Source: DASZZV01 sp035544835 (GTDB lineage Bacteria > Acidobacteriota > Thermoanaerobaculia > Gp7-AA8). Taken from it: 6,608 bases of DNA. The translations under genes and the position numbers were made by a program. Below the pieces are notes generated by a model. It saw nothing but the letters and a program-made list of their open reading frames with translations. It searched no databases and was not told the DNA's origin. Each line of letters begins with the position of its first letter. Position 1 is the stretch's first letter. This document shows, piece by piece, positions 1 through 4,645 of the stretch. Location: positions 1-6,608 of the forward strand of contig DASZZV010000332.1 of NCBI GenBank assembly GCA_035544835.1, given 5' to 3'.

Positions 1-2
1 AC

Positions 3-722
3 GCGCGAACCGATATCTTCGCGCTCGGAGCTGTGCTGTACGAGATGGCCACCGCCAGGCGGGCGTTCGAAGGAAAAACCAGAACCTCACTCATCGCGGC
101 GATCGTTACCGGCGAGCCGCGGCCGATCTCGGAAGTCCAGCCGCTCACACCGCCCGCTTTCGAGCACGTACTCCAGAAATGTCTGGCCAAGGAGCCGGAC
201 GACCGCTGGCAGAGTGCCCATGACATCGCCGAGGAGTTGCAGTGGATTCGGGAAACCGGCTCTCAGGCTGGCGTCGGCGGACATCTGAATGCGAATCGCA
301 GCAGGCGCGATCGGATGCGGACGGCAGCGCTCGCGTCCTTGTTGATCATTGTTGCCGGCGTCACCGGTTTCGCCATTGCCAGGGCACGATCGCAGCCATC
401 GATGCCGATTCGGTTGACCTTCATGTCTCCGGAGCTTGCCGGCGGCGCAGACGACTCTGAAGCGTCGGGCTTCGCCCTGTCGCCGGATGGAACCACGCTG
501 GCGTTCATCGGAGTGCGAAACGCAACCCGTTCGTTGTTCGTCCGCCCTCTGAATCGATTCGAGTCGCGCCCGCTGCCGGGGACCGAGGGGGCGTCGTTTC
601 CGTTCTGGTCACCGGACAGCAGGAACATCGGCTTCTTTGCGGGAGGAAAGATGAAGCGCATCGCCGTCGCCGGCAATCTCGCCAGATGGTTTGAGGGCGT
701 CCATTGCCCGCATCGACCCTAA
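3..722 (+). CDS. Ser/Thr protein kinase with PD40 propeller, 5'-partial and broken (upstream piece)
   Basis: This is the C-terminal part of a membrane-anchored Hanks-type kinase; its N-lobe and catalytic loop lie before the window. The frame is open from base 3 and reads ARTDIFALGAVLYEM, which matches kinase subdomain IX (Asp at residue 4, then F-A-x-G). Subdomain XI follows with KEPDDRW, whose conserved Arg is at about residue 68. A single hydrophobic helix (about residues 107-127) should cross the inner membrane. Outside it come the first PD40/TolB-like propeller strands, with SPDG near bases 481-489 and FWSPDS near 603-620. The frame then leaves homology at about 672-678 and stops at TAA 720-722. 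The propeller continues in another frame in the next entry, so this is probably the front of one damaged gene. Kinases of this layout are common in Acidobacteriota. The signal sensed by the propeller is unknown. Confidence 0.85.
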   Translation, partial: ARTDIFALGAVLYEMATARRAFEGKTRTSLIAAIVTGEPRPISEVQPLTPPAFEHVLQKCLAKEPDDRWQSAHDIAEELQWIRETGSQAGVGGHLNANRSRRDRMRTAALASLLIIVAGVTGFAIARARSQPSMPIRLTFMSPELAGGADDSEASGFALSPDGTTLAFIGVRNATRSLFVRPLNRFESRPLPGTEGASFPFWSPDSRNIGFFAGGKMKRIAVAGNLARWFEGVHCPHRP

Positions 723-1470
723 AACTGCAAAGAGCGATGTCTGGTCGGTCGATCTCGACCGGGCAGTGTTTTCCCGCGTGACCGCTGGGCCCGGAGAAAA
801 TGTTCTCGGCCTCTGGTCGCCTGACGGCAAACAGATCGCCTTCACATCCGATCGGAATGGTGCGTTTGATCTGTTTCTTACCTCGGCTGGGGGAGGCGGA
901 ATCGAGCAGCCCGTCCTCCAATCACACTCCACCAAATACTTTGACGACTGGTCCTCCGATGGTCAGTTCCTCGTTTATGAGCTCCTGACTACGCAGTCGG
1001 ACCTCTGGATTCTTCGCTTGTCCGATCGACAGACGATGCCCTTTGTCGTCACGCCCTTCAACGAGACGCATGCGCAATTCTCGCCCGATGGTAAATGGGT
1101 GGCGTACACGTCTGACGAATCCGGAGCCGCTGAAGTGTACGTTCAGGCCTTCCCCTCTTCCGGTGAAAAGTCCCAGGTCTCCACGGCCGGAGGCGATGAG
1201 GCGATGTGGAGTCGGGACGGCAGCAAACTCTTCTACATTACGCCAGATAGGAAGATGGTTGCAGTCGCCATCTCCACGACGCCCCGATTTCGAGTGCTGA
1301 GCGCCAACACACTCTTTTCTGTGCGCGTCTGGAACTACTCGCCGTCGGGATCGCGAAACGGTTATGTTCCCGCGCCTGATGGAAAGCGCTTTCTCGTCAA
1401 TGTGGCGCTCGATTCAGGAGCCGCGCCGATTCAGATCGTGACGGACTGGATTGACGAGTTGCATCGATGA
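691..1470 (+). CDS. C-terminal PD40 beta-propeller piece of the broken kinase gene
   Basis: This piece carries the remaining propeller blades of the same kinase-PD40 protein, in frame +1 relative to the upstream piece. Visible blades are LWSPDGKQIAFTSDRNG, DWSSDGQFLVYE, QFSPDGKWVAYTSDESG and MWSRDGSKLFYI. It ends in IVTDWIDELHR, typical of the C-terminus of these proteins. The only near start is TTG 691 with no Shine-Dalgarno sequence before it. Homology begins upstream of that start: codons 670-690 read PAISPDG, and the frame is open back to TGA 652-654. An independent gene is therefore unlikely; it reads as the tail of the preceding gene after an internal deletion and frameshift. By family habit it would form a periplasmic or extracellular propeller binding an unknown ligand or protein. 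Without its kinase it is probably not made, unless the break is an assembly error. Confidence 0.75.
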   Translation: MRASIARIDPKTAKSDVWSVDLDRAVFSRVTAGPGENVLGLWSPDGKQIAFTSDRNGAFDLFLTSAGGGGIEQPVLQSHSTKYFDDWSSDGQFLVYELLTTQSDLWILRLSDRQTMPFVVTPFNETHAQFSPDGKWVAYTSDESGAAEVYVQAFPSSGEKSQVSTAGGDEAMWSRDGSKLFYITPDRKMVAVAISTTPRFRVLSANTLFSVRVWNYSPSGSRNGYVPAPDGKRFLVNVALDSGAAPIQIVTDWIDELHR

Positions 1471-1591
1471 GCATTTCGCCAGGTTCTCATTCCCCGCACT
1501 AAGATGGCTCAGAGGAAATGGCGCATGGCTTCACGCCGGAAGCCGGAGCTCTTCACGTCAGTCACCGAGGCTCTCAACAGCGCGCCAAATG

Positions 1592-3736
1592 CTACCAGAC
1601 CTTGCAGTGCTTCTTGTTGCCCATCGGCGCGTCATCCCCGCAATTGAAGGCCTTTTGAAACTGAGGGAGATCCGACACGATCCCGTTGATTCGATATTTC
1701 CCCGGCGAATGCGGATTGGTGATGGCGTTGGCACGCAGGTTTTCCGGCCGCTGGTTTTCGCACGCCCACTGCGCCATTCCGATGAAGAAGCGCTGATCGG
1801 GAGTAAAGCCGTCAGCAGGCTGCAGGTTCTCGTGCTCGGTCACATCCTTCCAGGCGATATAAGCCAGCAGCGTTCCGCCGAGATCGGCGACATCTTCGCC
1901 TGAGGTCAACTTTGAGTTGATCTTGATGTCGTCGATGATCGTGTACCCCGCGTACTGTTCACGGATGCAGCCGATGCGCTCCTCGAATGCCTTTGCATCC
2001 TCCGGGGTCCACCAATCCTTGAGATTTCCCTGAGCGTCGAACTGCCGCCCCTCGTCATCGAAAGCGTGCGTGAGCTCGTGACCGATGGTCGCCCCGGTGT
2101 TCCCGTAATTGGGAGCGGCGTCCATCTTCGGGTCATACAGCGGCGGCTGCAGAACGCCGGCCGGGAAGTTGATGTCGTTCATCTGCGGGTTGTAGTAGGC
2201 GTTGACGGTAGGAGGCGTCATTCCCCACTCTCCGCGATCGACCGGCTTGCCGATCTTGGCCAGCTGGCGATTCGATTCGAAGAGGGTAGCGCGAGTCGCG
2301 TTTCCGAAAAAGTCGCCGGCCTTCAACTGCAGGGCTGAGTAATCCCGCCAGCGCTCCGGGTAACCGACCTTGTTCGAGATGGCGTGGAGTTTCTCGAGCG
2401 CGCGTCCCTTCGTCACGTCGGTCATCCAATCGAGAGTCTTGATCTCATTCTCCATCGCCTTCTCGATTTGCTGCGTCATCTCGATGGTCTTCTGTTTGGT
2501 CTCCGCGGTGAAAGTGCGGCGAACGAATTCCTGGCCCAGCGATTCCCCGAGGTCGCGATCGACGTATCGCACGCACTGCTTCCAGCGCGGTGTGATCGTG
2601 CTCACGCCGCGAAGCGTCTTGCGGTAGAAGTCGAAATCCTCGGCAACGAACTTCTTCGACAGGTACGGCGCGCGGGAGTGCGCGGCATGCCAGCGCAGGT
2701 AGACCTTCCATTGGGATAGCGGCACACTCAGAATCTCCGCGTCGACCGCTTTGAAGAATTCCGGCTCGGCCACGTTGATGACCGTGATTTTGCCGAGATT
2801 GTTGTCGGCGAGATATCGATCCCAGTTGAATGACGGAGCCAGCGCCTTCAACTGCGCCGGTGTCATCTTGTGATACAGCTTGTAGGGATCGCGCTTTTCG
2901 ACTTTGGTCAACGACGCTTTGGCGAGATCGGTCTCGATCCGCATCACCGAGACGGCGTCCCTGGCCGCCTGCCCCTTCGATTCACCGGACAACTCCAGCA
3001 TTCGCGCTACATGTCGTAGATACTTCGCGCGAATCTCTTTCGATTTCTCGTCCGTTTTGAGGTAGTAGTCGCGATCGGGCATACCGAGCCCGCCGGCGCC
3101 GGCCGAGGCGATGACCTGTGTCGCGTCACCGAAGTCCTGATCCGATCCAAAACCGAAGAGGAAGCTGCTGCCATAAGCGCGGGGATGCTCTACTGCCAGA
3201 AACATGGCGAGGTCATAACGGCTCTTGAGCCCGGAAATCTCTCGCAGGATCGGCTGAAGAGGTGCTGCACCGAGAGCCTCGATCGCTGATTCGTCGATAC
3301 ACGATGCGAAGTAATCGCCGATTTGCTGCTGCACGGGTGTGCGACCGGCAGAGGCGTGCGAAGCCTCATCCAGGATTCCCCAGAGATAGCGGGCGTTGTC
3401 GTCGGTCAGTTTGCCGTAGACGCTCCAGGAGGCCTGATCTCCCGGAATGGGGTTGTTCTTCATCCACCCACCACAGGTGAACTGATAGAAATCGGTACAG
3501 GGGTCGATGCCCTTGTCCATGGACGGAACATCGAGGCTCGGCGTGTAGGGAATCTGAGTCAACGGGTGATCTTTCACCGCGGTCTTCGCTGCCGGCTCAG
3601 GCGTCATCTTCGGCGGCGGTGCAACGGCAGGTTTCGCAACGGCCGGCTTGGCCTCCTGTACGGGCCGCGCCTCAGGGTTGCTCTGCGCAAAAAGAGGGGT
3701 CGCGACCAAGAGTACGGCGGCAATCGAACGCTTCAT
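1592..3736 (-). CDS. Secreted M13 family zinc metallopeptidase (neprilysin/PepO-like)
   Basis: This is a 714-residue endopeptidase that should cleave peptides outside the inner membrane. The start ATG (3734-3736) is chosen because GAGGAG lies 5 nt upstream and it opens a signal peptide, MKRSIAAVLLVATPLFA, with likely cleavage after residue 17. A Pro/Ala/Lys-rich linker covers about residues 22-55. The M13 N-domain begins at DPCTDFYQFTCGGW (about 78-91). The substrate-binding NAYYNP is at 512-517. The zinc site is HELTH (H553, E554, H557) plus E614 in EDVAD, with D618. Catalytic His and Arg equivalents are H676 (NPHSP) and R682. The protein ends CKVW, the usual M13 terminus. All eight cysteines (80, 88, 146, 388, 590, 659, 699, 711) fit the four conserved neprilysin disulfides, so the enzyme looks intact. 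It converges on the kinase gene and has its own upstream region after the terminator at 3912-3947. Its physiological substrate cannot be told from sequence. Confidence 0.95.
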   Translation of the reverse strand: MKRSIAAVLLVATPLFAQSNPEARPVQEAKPAVAKPAVAPPPKMTPEPAAKTAVKDHPLTQIPYTPSLDVPSMDKGIDPCTDFYQFTCGGWMKNNPIPGDQASWSVYGKLTDDNARYLWGILDEASHASAGRTPVQQQIGDYFASCIDESAIEALGAAPLQPILREISGLKSRYDLAMFLAVEHPRAYGSSFLFGFGSDQDFGDATQVIASAGAGGLGMPDRDYYLKTDEKSKEIRAKYLRHVARMLELSGESKGQAARDAVSVMRIETDLAKASLTKVEKRDPYKLYHKMTPAQLKALAPSFNWDRYLADNNLGKITVINVAEPEFFKAVDAEILSVPLSQWKVYLRWHAAHSRAPYLSKKFVAEDFDFYRKTLRGVSTITPRWKQCVRYVDRDLGESLGQEFVRRTFTAETKQKTIEMTQQIEKAMENEIKTLDWMTDVTKGRALEKLHAISNKVGYPERWRDYSALQLKAGDFFGNATRATLFESNRQLAKIGKPVDRGEWGMTPPTVNAYYNPQMNDINFPAGVLQPPLYDPKMDAAPNYGNTGATIGHELTHAFDDEGRQFDAQGNLKDWWTPEDAKAFEERIGCIREQYAGYTIIDDIKINSKLTSGEDVADLGGTLLAYIAWKDVTEHENLQPADGFTPDQRFFIGMAQWACENQRPENLRANAITNPHSPGKYRINGIVSDLPQFQKAFNCGDDAPMGNKKHCKVW

Positions 3737-3741
3737 TTCAG

Positions 3742-3747
3742 CTCCTC
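3742..3747 (-). promoter_or_regulatory. Ribosome binding site deciding the M13 peptidase start
   Basis: The minus strand reads GAGGAG, then CTGAA, then ATG. This strong Shine-Dalgarno sequence with 5-nt spacing fixes the start at 3736, rather than further up the frame, which stays open to 3988 through hairpin DNA. Confidence 0.75.
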
Positions 3748-3750
3748 GGG

Positions 3751-3782
3751 CGTAGGGACGCGCAGCTTGCGCGTCCGGTACC
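3751..3782 (-). repeat. REP-like palindromic element, copy A
   Basis: A perfect hairpin with 9-bp arms, GGACGCGCA (3756-3764) and TGCGCGTCC (3768-3776), encloses a 3-nt loop. Read on the minus strand, with its flanks (GTACC before, CTAC after), it matches copy B at 3861-3888 except for one loop base, one flank base and one compensated pair. It lies just upstream of the peptidase RBS, so it may be in that gene's mRNA leader. It has no T-tract and is not an intrinsic terminator. Confidence 0.7.
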
Positions 3783-3860
3783 TGCGGGGCACAGTGTAGC
3801 GCCGCAGGCCGCGCCGGAAGAACCCCGTTGTGCGCGACCATTGGCGTCGACGGCGGCGGA

Positions 3861-3888
3861 GTACCGGACGGGCAGCTGCCCGTCCCTG
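3861..3888 (+). repeat. REP-like palindromic element, copy B
   Basis: A perfect 20-bp palindrome, GGACGGGCAGCTGCCCGTCC (3866-3885), is preceded by GTACC and followed by CTGC. It is the inverted partner of copy A, 78 bp away. The sixth base pair of the stem is G-C here and C-G in copy A, a paired change that keeps the hairpin. This arrangement resembles bacterial REP/BIME units. No transposase of the RAYT type is seen in the window. Confidence 0.7.
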
Positions 3889-3911
3889 CCCTGCCCCGCA
3901 CGAAGATGCAG

Positions 3912-3947
3912 AAATGAAAAACGGGAAGCCTTTTCGGCCTCCCGTTT
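3912..3947 (-). terminator. Rho-independent terminator after the Spy-like gene
   Basis: On the minus strand a 12-position stem with one A-C mismatch (3936-3947 with 3919-3930) closes a 5-nt GAAAA loop. It is followed by TTTTT-CA-TTT. It lies 75 bp past the stop of the Spy-like gene and should end that transcript before the peptidase gene. In the plus direction only three T residues follow the stem, so it acts mainly on the minus strand. Confidence 0.8.
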
Positions 3948-3954
3948 CGAGTGG

Positions 3955-3973
3955 CCGCAGATTGCATCTGCGG
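3955..3973. repeat. Short-loop hairpin in the 3' region of the Spy-like gene
   Basis: Perfect 8-bp arms CCGCAGAT and ATCTGCGG enclose the loop TGC. On the plus strand TTTT follows, which could make a weak plus-strand terminator, but no plus-strand gene ends nearby. In the minus-strand transcript it lies between the Spy-like stop codon and the main terminator, where it could protect the mRNA 3' end. It may also be a dispersed intergenic repeat. Confidence 0.55.
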
Positions 3974-3984
3974 TTTTCTGTTAG

Positions 3985-4016
3985 CCACGAAGCGAAGTTA
4001 AAAACTTCGCCCACGA
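3985..4016. repeat. 20-bp hairpin exactly flanked by 6-bp direct repeats
   Basis: Arms GCGAAGTT (3992-3999) and AACTTCGC (4003-4010) enclose the loop AAA. The 20-bp unit 3991-4010 is bounded on both sides, with no gap, by CCACGA (3985-3990 and 4011-4016). This could be a tiny insertion with a duplicated target, or chance. It lies 5 bp past the stop codon of the Spy-like gene. Confidence 0.5.
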
Positions 4017-4021
4017 GTTAC

Positions 4022-4486
4022 TTACCGGTTTCCGCAGCGCTCCTCGTGCTGACGGCGACGCTCCTCGCGATCGGCTTTCATCTTGTCGAACTGTGCGCGC
4101 TGATCGGCATTCAGGATTGAAACGAACTTCTGTTCCTGGGCCTGTCGAAGCTGCTTCATCTGCTCGCGCTGCGACTCCAGCGCCGGCTTGAGTGAATCAG
4201 CCTTGGCCGTGTCGCCGGCTTCACGGGCTTCGCGGAGTTCCTTCCTGGTCTGATGAAAGGATTCAAGGAACGAGGCGTTCTGCTCGCGGAAGTCTTTCCG
4301 CATCCCATCCCACTGTTGCTTCTGTTCGGCCGAGAGGTTGAGCTTCTCGGCGAGGGGCGCACCGTCATGATGCCGGCCGCCGCCACCGTCGGGCCCTCTC
4401 TGTCCATCGTTCGGTGCAGCGACGGCCAGTGACGCGCTGAGTGCGACGACCGCTACCGCCGACATCCATTTGCTATTTTTCTTCAT
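4022..4486 (-). CDS. Periplasmic Spy/CpxP-like LTXXQ-family protein
   Basis: This 154-residue exported protein resembles the Spy/CpxP family of small helical periplasmic proteins, which in enterobacteria act as chaperones or envelope-stress sensors. A signal peptide with MKKNSK, then a hydrophobic core, ends near AVAA (about residue 24). A Gly/His-rich stretch (about 32-42, including GRHHDG) follows and could bind metal. The family's paired motifs appear as LSAEQ (51-55) and LNADQ (125-129), and the charged helical region between them is rich in Lys, Arg, Glu and Gln. The tail is Arg/Glu-rich with a single Cys at 151. The start ATG has AGAGGGG 7 nt upstream. The gene lies 155 bp after the permease and is followed by its own terminator at 3912-3947, so it is probably transcribed alone or by read-through from the permease. 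No stress-regulator binding site could be identified. The fold class is fairly sure, the role less so. Confidence 0.85.
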   Translation of the reverse strand: MKKNSKWMSAVAVVALSASLAVAAPNDGQRGPDGGGGRHHDGAPLAEKLNLSAEQKQQWDGMRKDFREQNASFLESFHQTRKELREAREAGDTAKADSLKPALESQREQMKQLRQAQEQKFVSILNADQRAQFDKMKADREERRRQHEERCGNR

Positions 4487-4628
4487 GAGTTGTCCCCTCT
4501 GATCTGGCGGGCTTGAGTTTTCTGTATTGCCAGCTCATGAAGAGACAGTCGATAACGCTTTTTGTTTACATCATCGGTGATCAAAGGCGGGCCTGTAACA
4601 AGTCGCGCACAATCCAAGCCTCTGCTTC

Positions 4629-4645
4629 GTAGGGGCGACCCCTAC
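4629..4645. repeat. Hairpin overlapping the permease stop codon
   Basis: Perfect 7-bp arms GTAGGGG (4629-4635) and CCCCTAC (4639-4645) enclose the loop CGA. The permease TAG (4642-4644, minus) lies inside the stem. A competing pairing of GGGCGA (4633-4638) with TCGCCC (4650-4655) would involve the last permease codons. No T-run follows, so it is not a standard terminator. It resembles short dispersed intergenic palindromes. Confidence 0.5.

Noticed and set aside
660..722. Programmed +1 frameshifting joining the two kinase pieces
   Set aside because: No slippery site or stimulatory structure stands out, and a block of the propeller seems to be absent as well as the frame changed. Deletion explains both.
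691..1470. An independent gene starting at TTG 691
   Set aside because: There is no Shine-Dalgarno sequence, and propeller homology in this frame starts upstream at about 670. It is better read as the tail of the broken kinase gene.
1527..1544. Hairpin GGCTTC/GAAGCC in the convergent spacer as a terminator
   Set aside because: It has a 6-bp stem with a 6-nt loop and no T-run on either strand, so it is too weak to call.
3323..3799. A plus-strand open frame opposite the peptidase N-terminus
   Set aside because: It is antisense to a strongly supported gene, is Arg-rich, and shows no recognisable motif.
3737..3988. An N-terminal extension of the M13 peptidase to a start at 3988
   Set aside because: The open frame runs through both REP-like palindromes and the terminator, has no family similarity, and would bury a good RBS and signal peptide.
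4487..4641. A promoter for the Spy-like gene
   Set aside because: Only weak pairs were found, for example TCGACT with AATACA at 18-bp spacing on the minus strand. No box is good enough to annotate.
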